DNA of 56,121 bases from an uncultured Clostridia bacterium (lineage in GTDB: Bacteria; Bacillota; Clostridia; Oscillospirales; CAG-382). Within the stretch, counting starts at the first letter, position 1; each line of letters starts with the position of its first letter. Under the pieces are notes generated by a model, which was not told the origin of the DNA, searched no databases, and saw only the letters and a list, made by a program, of their open reading frames with translations. A program made the translations under genes and the position numbers. The stretch covers positions 1 to 56,121 of the forward strand of contig CALWBE010000069.1 in the NCBI GenBank assembly GCA_944375955.1, written 5' to 3'. Shown piece by piece: positions 7,805 through 16,457 of the stretch.

Positions 7805-9562
7805 ATGGGGATTTTTGAAATTCTAAATCTCATTTGCGGACTTGCTCTATTCCTATACGGTATGGAAGTTATGGGAGATTCCCTGAAAAAAAGTGCCGGA
7901 AACCGTCTGAAGACAATTCTCGGCAAAATGACTTCAAACCAATTTAAGGGTTTCCTTTTGGGACTTGCGGTAACCGCCGTCATACAATCTTCTTCAGCTA
8001 CTACCGTTATGGTAGTGGGATTTGTAAACTCCGGAACAATGACTCTGACTCAGGCCATAGGCGTTATTATGGGAGCAAATGTCGGAACTGCCGTAACGTC
8101 ATGGCTTACTGCTCTGTCAGGTATAGGTGGTGAAGGTGCGGAACTCGTAGGATATATAGAATGGCTTAAACCTTCAGCTTGGATGCCTATACTTGCGCTT
8201 ATCGGAATATGTCTCATAATGTTTTCAAAACGCGGAAAGAAAAAAGATATAGGCGCAATACTCTTAGGCTTTTCAGTCCTTATGGTAGGTATGGATATAA
8301 TGTCAGCTTCGGTAAGCGGACTTAAAAATGACGAAGCCTTTAAAAATCTTTTGACAATGTTTGATAATTCGATTCTCGGCGTAATGGCAGGTCTTGTGCT
8401 TACCGCGATAGTGCAGTCATCTTCGGCATCCGTCGGTATCCTACAGTCTCTTACCGCAACCGGAGCTATTACATACGGCGCCGCTATACCTATAATAATG
8501 GGACAAAATATAGGTACGTGCGTAACGGCTCTTATTTCGTCTTTCGGCGCCAATAAAAACGGAAAACGCGCGGCTCTCGCTCATCTTTATTTTAATGTGA
8601 TAAATGTTATAATTGTTCTGAGCACTTTCTATATCATAGACGGCTTTGCAGATTTTGCGTTTTTAGATCAGACTATAGGTATGTGGGGCGTAGCCGGAGT
8701 ACACACCTTGTTTAAACTTATATCGGTAGCGATAATGTTTCCGTTTACAAAATGGCTTGAAAAACTCGCAGTTATATCAGTAAAAGATAAAAACGAGGAC
8801 GAACAGGTCAATCTTCTTGATGAACGTCTTATTGAAACTCCCTCTGTCGCTATCGCATGCGCAGATCAGGTGGCTCGTTCTATGGCTGATATATCCTGCA
8901 AGGCACTTCGGCTTTCTCTTGAGCTTCTTTCATCTTATGACGATAAAAAAGCAGATCTCGTACGAGAATACGAGGCAAAGGCAGATGTGTACGAGGACGC
9001 TTTGGGTACCTATCTCGTTAAACTCTCAGGAGCAGATATGACTGTTCAGGACAGTCATGAAGTAACTAAACTGTTGCATATAATAGGCGATTTTGAACGC
9101 ATATCAGATCATGCGGTGAATATTCTTGAGTCCGCAGAAGAAATGAAAGATAAAAAAATTACGTTTTCTAAAGAAGCTCAAAAAGAAATTTCAGTTATGG
9201 TTGCTGCTATAAACGAAATAATAAATCTTGCCGATAAGGCTTATGATGAGGATGATCTTGCAACCGCCTCTCTTGTAGAACCGCTTGAACAAGTAGTCGA
9301 TAATCTTAAATATAAGATCAAGCTCAATCATATATTGCGGCTGCAGAAAAATGAGTGCACTATAGAACACGGATTTATTCTCTCAGATCTGCTTACAAAC
9401 TTCGAACGTGTTTCAGACCATTGCTCAAATATAGCCGGCTGTCTTATAGAACTCTCAAAACACAATTCTCTTGATATGCATAAATATCTAGGAGAAATTA
9501 AAGACGGCAGCCGTGAATTTGATAATAAATTTAAAGAATACAAAGCCAAATATGCCTTATAA
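7805..9562 (+). CDS. Na/Pi-cotransporter family protein (NptA-like) with PhoU-like domain
   Basis: This 585-residue membrane protein should move phosphate with sodium. Two homologous membrane repeats each carry the QSSSA signature (QSSSATTVMVVGF near 59-72 and QSSSASVGILQSL near 203-215), as in the type II Na/Pi family. Each repeat also has a GANVGT/GQNIGT motif. The cytoplasmic C-terminus (about 340-585) is a helical PhoU-like domain (DFERISDHAVNI, FERVSDHCSNI), expected to regulate transport. AAAGGA precedes the start. It stands alone, preceded by Pho-box-like repeats and followed by an Asp-Ala lipoprotein gene with its own promoter. Confidence 0.93.
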   Translation: MGIFEILNLICGLALFLYGMEVMGDSLKKSAGNRLKTILGKMTSNQFKGFLLGLAVTAVIQSSSATTVMVVGFVNSGTMTLTQAIGVIMGANVGTAVTSWLTALSGIGGEGAELVGYIEWLKPSAWMPILALIGICLIMFSKRGKKKDIGAILLGFSVLMVGMDIMSASVSGLKNDEAFKNLLTMFDNSILGVMAGLVLTAIVQSSSASVGILQSLTATGAITYGAAIPIIMGQNIGTCVTALISSFGANKNGKRAALAHLYFNVINVIIVLSTFYIIDGFADFAFLDQTIGMWGVAGVHTLFKLISVAIMFPFTKWLEKLAVISVKDKNEDEQVNLLDERLIETPSVAIACADQVARSMADISCKALRLSLELLSSYDDKKADLVREYEAKADVYEDALGTYLVKLSGADMTVQDSHEVTKLLHIIGDFERISDHAVNILESAEEMKDKKITFSKEAQKEISVMVAAINEIINLADKAYDEDDLATASLVEPLEQVVDNLKYKIKLNHILRLQKNECTIEHGFILSDLLTNFERVSDHCSNIAGCLIELSKHNSLDMHKYLGEIKDGSREFDNKFKEYKAKYAL

Positions 9563-9723
9563 ACCGTTTTTCTTCCTTATTATAGAAAATTAAACATCTT
9601 TTTAATATTTATCGCTGCTTAATATTGATTTTGCTTTTATTATTTCTAAATTTTACAATTAATGTCTGTTTATTCCTAAATGACGTCCACATATCCCATA
9701 TTTTTTCCAGTTATCACATATTA

Positions 9724-9752
9724 GTGACTTTTAACCGCTTCGCAAGTATAAT
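9724..9752 (+). promoter_or_regulatory. Promoter of the Asp-Ala lipoprotein gene
   Basis: GTGACT (9724-9729), a 17-nt spacer and TATAAT (9747-9752) lie about 60 nt before the gene. Confidence 0.6.
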
Positions 9753-9812
9753 ACTTATGCGCGCAGATAAGTTGCGCAGACACACATTTATTTTATTTTG
9801 GAGGAATCTATC

Positions 9813-10058
9813 ATGAAGAAGTTTTTAGCTCTTGCACTCGCAGCTCTCATGCTTACTGCTTTCGCTGCTTGCACAGATCCTGCTGACGAAAACGTTGACG
9901 GCGAGAATCAGGACGTAGAAGGCAATGCTGATGTAGACGCTGACGCAGATGCTGACGCTGACGCTGATGCAGACGCAGACGCTGACGCTGATGCAGATGC
10001 TGACGCTGCTGGTGCAGATGCTGACGCTGATGCTGATGATGCTTCAACTGCAGCATAA
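9813..10058 (+). CDS. Small acidic lipoprotein with an Asp-Ala dipeptide repeat
   Basis: This 81-residue protein was not recognised. Residues 1-20 form a lipoprotein signal peptide ending FAAC, with Cys20 as the predicted lipidated residue; Phe at -3 is slightly atypical. Residues 21-41 are acidic. Residues 42-65 are twelve Asp-Ala dipeptides, then Ala-Gly and a second short Asp-Ala run. The mature part has no Lys, Arg or His, so it is extremely acidic. GGAGG lies 8 nt before ATG 9813, ruling out the in-frame start at 9798. It has its own promoter and terminator, so it is a true single gene. A cell-surface anionic coat or cation-binding role is possible, but unproven. Confidence 0.8.
   Translation: MKKFLALALAALMLTAFAACTDPADENVDGENQDVEGNADVDADADADADADADADADADADADAAGADADADADDASTAA
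9931..10044 (+). repeat. Low-complexity GAY-GCN coding repeat
   Basis: This is a degenerate hexamer repeat of alternating Asp and Ala codons inside the lipoprotein gene. Codon choice varies between copies (GAC/GAT, GCT/GCA), so it is not a fresh perfect microsatellite. Confidence 0.85.
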
Positions 10059-10085
10059 GTTCATACATATAACTGAATTGATAAA

Positions 10086-10114
10086 AAGCCGTATTTTAAA
10101 AATACGGCTTTTTT
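10086..10114 (+). terminator. Bidirectional terminator, lipoprotein gene and whiA
   Basis: An 11-bp stem (10086-10096 with 10100-10110) has T-runs on both strands, between two genes that converge. Confidence 0.85.
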
Positions 10115-10156
10115 ATTTATATAAAACAACTCTGTAAAAATATTAAAACTATATTT

Positions 10157-11068
10157 TTAAAGCTCAGTCAATTTTTTTAGTCTCCTGTTTACACATGATT
10201 TCGTAACCGGAGGATTATGCATTGCCGCAAGCTGTGCAAGCGAGGCATCTGGATTTTCAATCCTAAGCCGTGCAGTTTCAAGCAGTTCATCTGACAATTC
10301 AGTTTTTGCTCCTTGAGAGAAAAGACGGTTTATTGCCTCTATCTGATGTGTAGCCGCCGATATTTGTTTCGACATATTTGCTGTTTCACAGTTGTTAAGA
10401 CGGTTTATGGTATTGCGTATTTCCTTTTCTATAAGAGTATTGTTATATTCGAAATTTTCCTGCGTCGCTCCTATAAGGCCAAGAAAATCAACTATTTTTT
10501 CGCTTTCCTTATAATAAATAATATAATGGGAATTTCTTTTAGTATATTTTGCTTCAAGAGATATTTCCTTTAAAAAATACAGAAGCTCTCTTGACAAATT
10601 AAAATATGCTACGCTCATTTCAAGATGATAGCTCTTTTCAGGAGAACTTACTGTACCACACGATAAAAAAACTCCTTTAAGAAACTCTGTGCGGCATTTT
10701 CCACAGGAAAATATCTCGTTTCTTATCGTATAAGCTGATACAAGACTGTCATATCCGAAATATTTCAGTATTCTTACACAAACATCAGTATCCCTTATCG
10801 TTATTTTCTCCTGACTTAAAAAACTCTCGCGGTATTTCCCTACATCTATACCTATAAGCGATTTAATAAGTGATGCAGTATGCTCTATTATGCTGATATT
10901 TTCACTGGCTATGCGTATCTCCCTTTTTGAAAAAACTTGACCAAAAAGCAAGATACCTAACAAATGTGCCCTTTTACAGCATTTTTTGGAGGCTTTTGCA
11001 GCAAGAACAGCGTTCTTTGTATTTCTGTTGAATGTAGCTGTTACTGCCTTTGATTCATGACGGCTCAT
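10157..11068 (-). CDS. whiA: DNA-binding protein WhiA
   Basis: WhiA is a conserved Gram-positive protein with an N-terminal LAGLIDADG-like fold and a C-terminal helix-turn-helix. It affects division and chromosome segregation in Firmicutes and sporulation in Actinobacteria. The core begins at KKCCKRAHLLGILLFG, and the C-terminus has the diagnostic ASLAQLAAMHNPPVTKSCVNRRLKKL. The start at 11068 has AAGGA 7 nt upstream. An ATG at 11083 overlapping the murB stop would add five residues (MKEKA) and is the alternative. It follows murB; the usual rapZ gene between them is absent. Confidence 0.93.
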   Translation of the reverse strand: MSRHESKAVTATFNRNTKNAVLAAKASKKCCKRAHLLGILLFGQVFSKREIRIASENISIIEHTASLIKSLIGIDVGKYRESFLSQEKITIRDTDVCVRILKYFGYDSLVSAYTIRNEIFSCGKCRTEFLKGVFLSCGTVSSPEKSYHLEMSVAYFNLSRELLYFLKEISLEAKYTKRNSHYIIYYKESEKIVDFLGLIGATQENFEYNNTLIEKEIRNTINRLNNCETANMSKQISAATHQIEAINRLFSQGAKTELSDELLETARLRIENPDASLAQLAAMHNPPVTKSCVNRRLKKLTEL

Positions 11069-11079
11069 AGCTTTTTCCT

Positions 11080-11970
11080 TCATTTATTTTCTATTATTTG
11101 TATCTCGGGCTGCAATTCGACTCCGAATTTATTATAAACCCTGTTTTTTATCACCAAAATAAGAGCTTTTACATCAGCTGAAGTTGCTCCTCCGAGATTG
11201 ATTATAAATCCCGCGTGTTTTTCCGATACCGCGGCTTTTCCTATGCAAAATCCCTTTAATCCGCAGTCCTCTATAAGCTTTCCTGCAAAATTCCCCTCAG
11301 GTCTTTTAAAAGCAGACCCGCAGCTTGGATATTCAAGCGGCTGCTTCTCCCTGCGCGACTGCATGTTTTTTCGGCAAAGAGCTTCTATATCCTCCCGCTC
11401 TCCGACTTTCAGCGCAAATTCTGCTCCCATTACCGCAAGTTCCGGTTTTTCCATAAATATGCTGTGCCGGTATGAAAATTTACACTCATCCCCGCTCAAT
11501 AAAATAAATCTATCATTCGCACTGTCATAAGCTCTTATGTTTTTTACAACTTGTGACAGCTCTCCTCCGTATGCTCCGGCATTCATATAAATGCCTCCCC
11601 CCACTGTTCCGGGGATTCCGTATGCAAATTCAAGTCCCGACAATGACGCTTCCTTTGCCAAAACCGATACAGCCGTAAGCATAGCGCCGCATTCGGCATA
11701 TATGCACAAACTTTCTTTTTTTAAAGTTTTATTCATAGCGGAAGTAAAAATTATGCACAGTCCCGACGCGTCATCCGGAAAAAGAACATTGCTGGCATTT
11801 CCTATAATATATCTTGCCTTATGTCCTGACGTGCGAACAAGTATCTCAACAAATTCGTCCTCGTTTCCCGGAAAAAATGCAAGCTCTGCACGCCCTCCGG
11901 TTTTCATAGATGAAACAGACGACAGCAAAAAATTTTCTTTGACAATATGCTCAAGTCCGCGCAGATTCAT
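11080..11970 (-). CDS. murB: UDP-N-acetylenolpyruvoylglucosamine reductase MurB
   Basis: MurB is the FAD enzyme that uses NADPH to reduce UDP-GlcNAc-enolpyruvate to UDP-MurNAc, in the cytoplasmic stage of peptidoglycan synthesis. The 296-residue protein shows the FAD-binding GIPGTVGGGIYMNAGAYGGE block, YRHSIF, and SCGSAFKRPEGNFAG carrying the catalytic Ser region. The C-terminal KHAGFIINLGGATSADV is also typical. AAAGGA upstream of 11970 favours this start over an earlier in-frame one at 12015. It overlaps or abuts whiA downstream, so the two are probably cotranscribed. Confidence 0.96.
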   Translation of the reverse strand: MNLRGLEHIVKENFLLSSVSSMKTGGRAELAFFPGNEDEFVEILVRTSGHKARYIIGNASNVLFPDDASGLCIIFTSAMNKTLKKESLCIYAECGAMLTAVSVLAKEASLSGLEFAYGIPGTVGGGIYMNAGAYGGELSQVVKNIRAYDSANDRFILLSGDECKFSYRHSIFMEKPELAVMGAEFALKVGEREDIEALCRKNMQSRREKQPLEYPSCGSAFKRPEGNFAGKLIEDCGLKGFCIGKAAVSEKHAGFIINLGGATSADVKALILVIKNRVYNKFGVELQPEIQIIENK

Positions 11971-12044
11971 GACAATTAGTCCTTTCCTAAAATAATATGT
12001 TGACCTCAGTATCAATAAATGATATAATTACTCATAATATTATA

Positions 12045-13169
12045 CTATGACAAGTGCTTCAAAAAGAGTCTGCGCAAAAGTTCTTCAGCAAATTTTTTAT
12101 CCGCATTTCCGTAGCATTTCTTTAAACTTTTATTGTTTTCAAACCGAGGAACAAGCTCTTTTATTTCAGATTCGGCAAGACTGATTCCGCATGTTCTATC
12201 GGGCATATTTTTTAAAACAATACCGCAAAGCTCTTTAGGCGATATATTTATTTGTTCAAAAAAAGATTCCGCTTCCTCCGGAGATCCCTGAACATTATAT
12301 TCTATAAAACTCTCAAAATATACCCCGCATGCGTATCCGTGCGGTATTCCGTAACGTTCAGTAAGGAAATATCCCATAGCATGTGGAAATGCTGTTCCGG
12401 CTACACTTATTGCAAGTCCTCCGTATATTGACGCACAGTACAGCTTTTCACGGTCCTCATAAGTCAGCTTTGACGCTCCGGCTGAGGTTTTATAAAGCAT
12501 TTCGCAAAGTATCTTCACGCCTCTTAATGCAAAACTTCTGCATATTTCATTTGAAGTACGGTTAAAATAGCTCTCCACACAGTGACAGAGCGCGTCGACC
12601 GCCGTAGAACATGTTATATCATCCGAAAGTGTCATGGTATATGACGGATCGCCAAAAGATACAGCCGGATAAGTATACTTGCTTCTGAAACTTCTTTTGT
12701 ACCCTGATGTATCGGTAATAACTGAAACCGATGTAACTTCACTTCCCGTGCCTGCTGTAGTTCCTACTGCTATTACCGGAAGAGGCTTTTTATTCCAGTT
12801 GCCAGAATACATGCTTTCCATATTCATTCCAGCGTCAGATGCAAGCACTGCCACTGCTTTTGCAGCATCGAGCGGTGATCCTCCACCTATACCGACAATA
12901 AAATCAGCGCCGAATGATATCGCCTCATCCGCAGCTTGTCTGCAAGAAGCATATGACGGGTTTTGTTCTATTTTATTATAATGTTTATAACTTATTTTCA
13001 CAGTTTCAAGAGCATTTATAACATCTCTTAGAGCTCCGCATTTTTCCGCTGATTTTCTGCCTGTAACAATAAGGCATTTTCTTCCGTATTCCGAAAAAAT
13101 GTCTGAATTTTTGACGATACATCCTTTTCCGGTTACAATTCTTGCAGGCATAAAAAAGTTCATTTCCAT
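12045..13169 (-). CDS. Iron-containing alcohol dehydrogenase
   Basis: This 374-residue protein belongs to the group III (iron-dependent) NAD(P)-linked alcohol dehydrogenases. It has the dinucleotide-binding GIGGGSPLDAAKAV (near 93-106), GTTAGTGSEVT, and the metal-binding region with DALCHCVES and FPHAMGYFLTERYGIPHG, where the His residues ligate Fe2+. The substrate cannot be read from the sequence; butanol, propanediol or ethanol type enzymes all look like this. GGAG lies 8 nt before the start. It is upstream of murB on the same strand, but a 75-nt gap makes cotranscription uncertain. A cupin gene starts divergently. Confidence 0.93.
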   Translation of the reverse strand: MEMNFFMPARIVTGKGCIVKNSDIFSEYGRKCLIVTGRKSAEKCGALRDVINALETVKISYKHYNKIEQNPSYASCRQAADEAISFGADFIVGIGGGSPLDAAKAVAVLASDAGMNMESMYSGNWNKKPLPVIAVGTTAGTGSEVTSVSVITDTSGYKRSFRSKYTYPAVSFGDPSYTMTLSDDITCSTAVDALCHCVESYFNRTSNEICRSFALRGVKILCEMLYKTSAGASKLTYEDREKLYCASIYGGLAISVAGTAFPHAMGYFLTERYGIPHGYACGVYFESFIEYNVQGSPEEAESFFEQINISPKELCGIVLKNMPDRTCGISLAESEIKELVPRFENNKSLKKCYGNADKKFAEELLRRLFLKHLS

Positions 13170-13275
13170 AGTCTATACTCCGAAAATCATTCTGATATAC
13201 ATAGTTATTATATACTATCATCTTAAAAAAAACAATACCGCAAACTGCGGCAAAAATAAAAAAGGAGAATATTTT

Positions 13276-13623
13276 ATGATAAGAAAAGACAATCAGTTTA
13301 AAACAGAACTTCGAGAAAATATGCGCGGCGGAGACGGCGTTGTGACCGTCACAAATTTTGTCTCACCTGAAGAACTTAATGGCAAAGGCCGCCTGTTCGG
13401 TAAAATAATTCTTAAACCGGGCTGCGGAATCGGATATCACATACATGAAAACGACAGTGAATTATTCTATATAATAAGCGGAACGGCAATTTATAATGAC
13501 AACGGGAAAGAAACCGTAATAAATGCCGGAGAAGTTGCTATAACTCCTGCGGGAACCGGACATTCTATAAAAAACGAATCAAATGAAGATGTCGAACTTA
13601 TAGCGCTTATTGTTTATTCATAA
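13276..13623 (+). CDS. Small cupin-domain protein
   Basis: This 115-residue single cupin barrel has the first motif GCGIGYHIHENDSELFYIISG, with the metal-ligand pattern HxH...E, and a second motif PAGTGHSIKN with the last His. The start at 13276 has AAGGAG 9 nt upstream; upstream in-frame ATGs would run into the divergent dehydrogenase gene. Such proteins bind a metal and act as small isomerases, dioxygenases or sensors. The ligand is unknown. It stands alone between a divergent dehydrogenase and a shared terminator. Confidence 0.88.
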   Translation: MIRKDNQFKTELRENMRGGDGVVTVTNFVSPEELNGKGRLFGKIILKPGCGIGYHIHENDSELFYIISGTAIYNDNGKETVINAGEVAITPAGTGHSIKNESNEDVELIALIVYS

Positions 13624-13654
13624 AATGTATTTTTACATATGAATTTTAATATAT

Positions 13655-13687
13655 AAAAGGGAAGATATATCATATCTTCCCTTTTTT
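13655..13687 (+). terminator. Bidirectional terminator, cupin and GH2 genes
   Basis: A perfect 14-bp stem (13655-13668 with 13672-13685) with a 3-nt loop and T-runs on both strands separates two converging genes. Confidence 0.88.
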
Positions 13688-13710
13688 CTTCAAATATGCA
13701 AAATAACCGC

Positions 13711-15474
13711 TTATTCTTCAGATTTTGCCTTGCGGGTATTTATTTTATAGAAAATATCAGGATCAAATTTGAATTTTCTTTCATATGTCATAAGACCGTT
13801 TACTTCCTGTTCTACATCATAAAGCTGAGTATAGCAAAAGCCCATAAAGGCATCGTTGTCAAGCAGAATATTAGTAAGCTTTTCATATCTCTCGACAAAT
13901 TCGGAGTCATTCTCCGGAGCCACGCCGTAACCCCAGCCTTCCTTCTTATCGCTCTTTCTTATTCCTCCGTATTCGCTCATAAATAACGGTTCGCCGCGAT
14001 AAGTCTGACGTTTCGGATCCGCACGGTATATCTGATCCTTTACAATACCGTTCTTTGCGTCTTTATAGTATTCTTCAAACTTTGCAGGATCCTGCTCATA
14101 ATCATGAACGTCAAAAATATCCGTAACAACATGAAAATTGCCGCTGGTATCTATACAAGGTCTTGTCTTGTCTTGCGCTTTTGTAAACTCATATACAGTC
14201 TTTATAACTTCATTGCACTGACGCGTTCCGTTGTTATCCCATGTTTCATTAAAAGGACACCATCCTATTATAGACGGATGAGAATAATCCCTCTCTAACG
14301 TCTCAAGCCATTCCGGGAGGAAATGTATAAGAGCTGATTCTTTTGTAACATCAAGTCCCCAGTTTGCGTGTTCTCCCCATACGGTATATCCCAGCTTATC
14401 CGCCCAGTATAAAAATCTCGGCTCAAATACTTTCTGATGCAGCCTCGCTCCGTTAAATCCAAGCTTCATCGAACATTCAATATCGTTCTTCAGCGCTTCG
14501 TCATTTGGCGCGGTATATATTCCGTCAGGATAAAATCCCTGATCCAATACCCATCTGCCGAATACTTTTCTGCCGTTAAGATAGAACTTATTATCTTTAA
14601 GAGCAACAGACCTCATTCCAAAGTAACCGGAAACGCTATCCAATACCTTTCCGTCTTTTTTTATCTCAACAACCGTATCATAAAGATTTCCTTTTCCGAT
14701 ATCCCATAAATGAAGTTCCGAAAGCGAAACAGTTACAAACGGCTCGGAAGACATTATTTTTACCGAAGCCTCGCCGGTCTCAATTCCGTTAAAGCTTGTT
14801 TTTATACTGAGCTCCGCTCCGACTGCCGCATTCGTAACATAAAACTGAGCAAGAACATCGCCCTTATTTATATCGGCGGTATATCTTATATTTTTAATAT
14901 GTGCCGGTGAAACGCATTCCATCCATACCGTCTGCCATATTCCGGTTGTTCTTGTATAAAAACATCCGTAAGAGTTGTAATTTGAGCTCTGTTTTCCTGA
15001 AGGCTGATTCCAGCCGCGCAAATTATCCTCAGCACATACCGTTATGTAATTTCCTTCATTCGTATTAAGCAAATCGGTTATATCGGCTGAAAACGGAGTA
15101 TATCCTCCGAAATGCGATATAGCCTCTTTGCCATTTACATATACCGTAGCTTTATAGTCAACAGCTCCGAAATGAAGTATTATTCTCTTTCCGTTTTTAA
15201 ACCATTCCGAAGGAATATCTATGTCTCTACGATACCATACGCAGTTTATAAAATCAGTATTTCCTATACCCGACAACTTGCTTTCGGGACAAAATGGAAC
15301 ATTTATTTTATCATTAAGAGTTTTCCTCTTGTAAAATTCCCTGTCTTTTCCGGAATTTCCGTTGTCTATTTCAAACTCCCATGTTCCGTTGAGATTTATC
15401 CAGCAGTCTCTTACAAGCTGCGGGCGGGGATATTCTGCTCTTGGTATTTTTATTTTATTTTTATCAGTACTCAT
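13711..15474 (-). CDS. Glycoside hydrolase family 2 protein
   Basis: This 588-residue enzyme has the GH2 layout: N-terminal sugar-binding jelly roll (about 15-190, with WYRRDIDIP and HFGAVDYKATVYVNGK), an immunoglobulin-like domain (about 195-290) and a TIM barrel (about 290-588). The acid/base is E410 (CPFNETWD) and the nucleophile is E501 (MSEYGG). It has no signal peptide, so it acts in the cytoplasm on imported sugars. A beta-galactosidase, beta-glucuronidase or related activity is possible; the sequence does not tell which. Start 15474 has AGGAG 9 nt upstream. It is divergent from an AraC-type regulator that probably controls it. Confidence 0.92.
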   Translation of the reverse strand: MSTDKNKIKIPRAEYPRPQLVRDCWINLNGTWEFEIDNGNSGKDREFYKRKTLNDKINVPFCPESKLSGIGNTDFINCVWYRRDIDIPSEWFKNGKRIILHFGAVDYKATVYVNGKEAISHFGGYTPFSADITDLLNTNEGNYITVCAEDNLRGWNQPSGKQSSNYNSYGCFYTRTTGIWQTVWMECVSPAHIKNIRYTADINKGDVLAQFYVTNAAVGAELSIKTSFNGIETGEASVKIMSSEPFVTVSLSELHLWDIGKGNLYDTVVEIKKDGKVLDSVSGYFGMRSVALKDNKFYLNGRKVFGRWVLDQGFYPDGIYTAPNDEALKNDIECSMKLGFNGARLHQKVFEPRFLYWADKLGYTVWGEHANWGLDVTKESALIHFLPEWLETLERDYSHPSIIGWCPFNETWDNNGTRQCNEVIKTVYEFTKAQDKTRPCIDTSGNFHVVTDIFDVHDYEQDPAKFEEYYKDAKNGIVKDQIYRADPKRQTYRGEPLFMSEYGGIRKSDKKEGWGYGVAPENDSEFVERYEKLTNILLDNDAFMGFCYTQLYDVEQEVNGLMTYERKFKFDPDIFYKINTRKAKSEE

Positions 15475-15513
15475 TTGCAAAAACTCCTTTTTTATTTTTC
15501 TTGATTTATTTCA

Positions 15514-15542
15514 ATTCTATTGTAAAACTTTAATTTAGTAAA
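15514..15542 (-). promoter_or_regulatory. Promoter of the GH2 gene
   Basis: On the minus strand TTTACT (15542-15537), a 17-nt spacer and TAGAAT (15519-15514) lie about 40 nt before the GH2 start. Confidence 0.55.
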
Positions 15543-15550
15543 TGAAAAAA

Positions 15551-15563
15551 ACTATTGAATAGT
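15551..15563. promoter_or_regulatory. Palindrome between divergent GH2 and AraC promoters
   Basis: ACTATTGAATAGT is a perfect 6-bp inverted repeat around one base. It touches the -35 box of the AraC promoter and is just upstream of the GH2 -35 box. It could be an operator, though AraC-type proteins more often use direct repeats. Confidence 0.35.
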
Positions 15564-15591
15564 TGACATTTTCTACTTTTTAATATATTAT
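15563..15591 (+). promoter_or_regulatory. Promoter of the AraC-family gene
   Basis: A perfect TTGACA (15563-15568), 17-nt spacer and TATTAT (15586-15591) predict a transcript start near 15598, only a few bases before the AAGGAGAGG ribosome site at 15601-15609. This fixes the gene start to shortly after 15609. Confidence 0.65.
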
Positions 15592-15616
15592 ATAAGCGAA
15601 AAGGAGAGGATTTCTG

Positions 15617-16396
15617 CTGAAAATATTAAGGATAAAAACCCTATGGCCGGAAGACGAAGGCTTTGCTCTCAGAAGAAATACTGTTGGCAATGAATATATA
15701 TTCATACATATATTAACTGAACTATACGTGGACATAGAGGGAGAAGATAAAAAGCTGCCTGTGGGAAGCTGTATATGTTTTCCGCCCGGGTCATACCAAT
15801 ATATAAAAGCCGCAAAAGGCGGGCTTATTCATGACTGGATGCATCTGAGCGCTGATTTTAAAAAAATTGCTTTAAAATACGGTTTTATACCGGGTAAAGT
15901 GTATACCCCATACAATGACGGATTTGTCACAGAGCTTATGCAGTCTGCAGAACTTGAAAAAATGAACGCCAGCGAATTCTCCGAAGACATATGCGAGATG
16001 AAAGTTTCGGAGATTATCGCAAGACTTGTAAGAGCTGATAAAAACAGCCATACCGAAAATATTTCCCCTGATGTAAATTCAGCTTTTTCAGAAGCGCGCG
16101 CTCTTATACATCTCGAATACCGCAAGCCGTGGGAAATAGAACAAATGGCTGAGCTTGTACATTTATCACCATCAAGATTCTTTTCACTCTACAAATCAAT
16201 TTTCGGCATTTCTCCGAAAAGCGATCTTTTAAATGTGCGTATGGAACACGCAAAAAACATGCTGGTTGACGGCAAGCTTTCGGTAAAGGAAGTTTCCGAA
16301 ATGACAGGATATACAAACATATATCACTTTATACGCTCGTTTAAAGCGCACACCGGCAAAACTCCCGGCAAATACAGAAAATCTAACAGTATTTAA
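15617..16396 (+). CDS. AraC-family transcriptional regulator, apparent CTG start
   Basis: The C-terminus (about 165-259) is a two-part AraC DNA-binding domain: MAELVHLSPSRFFSLYKSIFG, then VKEVSEMTGYTNIYHFIRSFKAHTGKTPGKYR. The N-terminus is a cupin-type sugar-sensing domain. The open frame reaches 15596 and encodes a normal sensor-domain start (LKILRIKTLWPEDEGF, EYIFIHILTE), but holds no ATG. A strong AAGGAGAGG at 15601 points to CTG at 15617 (or 15614). A GTG at 15728 would drop 37 conserved-looking residues and has no ribosome site. The divergent GH2 gene is the likely target. A sequencing error at the start codon is possible. Confidence 0.85.
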   Translation: MKILRIKTLWPEDEGFALRRNTVGNEYIFIHILTELYVDIEGEDKKLPVGSCICFPPGSYQYIKAAKGGLIHDWMHLSADFKKIALKYGFIPGKVYTPYNDGFVTELMQSAELEKMNASEFSEDICEMKVSEIIARLVRADKNSHTENISPDVNSAFSEARALIHLEYRKPWEIEQMAELVHLSPSRFFSLYKSIFGISPKSDLLNVRMEHAKNMLVDGKLSVKEVSEMTGYTNIYHFIRSFKAHTGKTPGKYRKSNSI

Positions 16397-16415
16397 ATAA
16401 ACAAGGCATACTTAA

Positions 16416-16454
16416 AACGGCGGCGCACGAAGTTTTTCTTCGTTCGCCGCCGTT
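16416..16454 (+). terminator. Bidirectional terminator, AraC and SLH genes
   Basis: A 17-bp stem with one mismatch (16416-16432 with 16438-16454) lies between two converging genes. It is GC-rich, with T-rich flanks. Confidence 0.8.
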
Positions 16455-16457
16455 ATT

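Noticed and set aside
8050..8553. 167-residue minus-strand frame within the Na/Pi symporter gene
   Set aside because: It is antisense to a well-supported membrane protein and shows no recognisable motif or start signal.
9931..10044. Repeat array that could look like a CRISPR
   Set aside because: It is a hexamer coding repeat (Asp-Ala) in frame with a lipoprotein, has no spacers, and no cas genes are nearby.
9853..10068. Minus-strand frame rich in His, Gln and Arg across the Asp-Ala repeat
   Set aside because: It is the mirror of the GAY-GCN repeat, has no ribosome site, and overlaps a gene with promoter, signal peptide and terminator.
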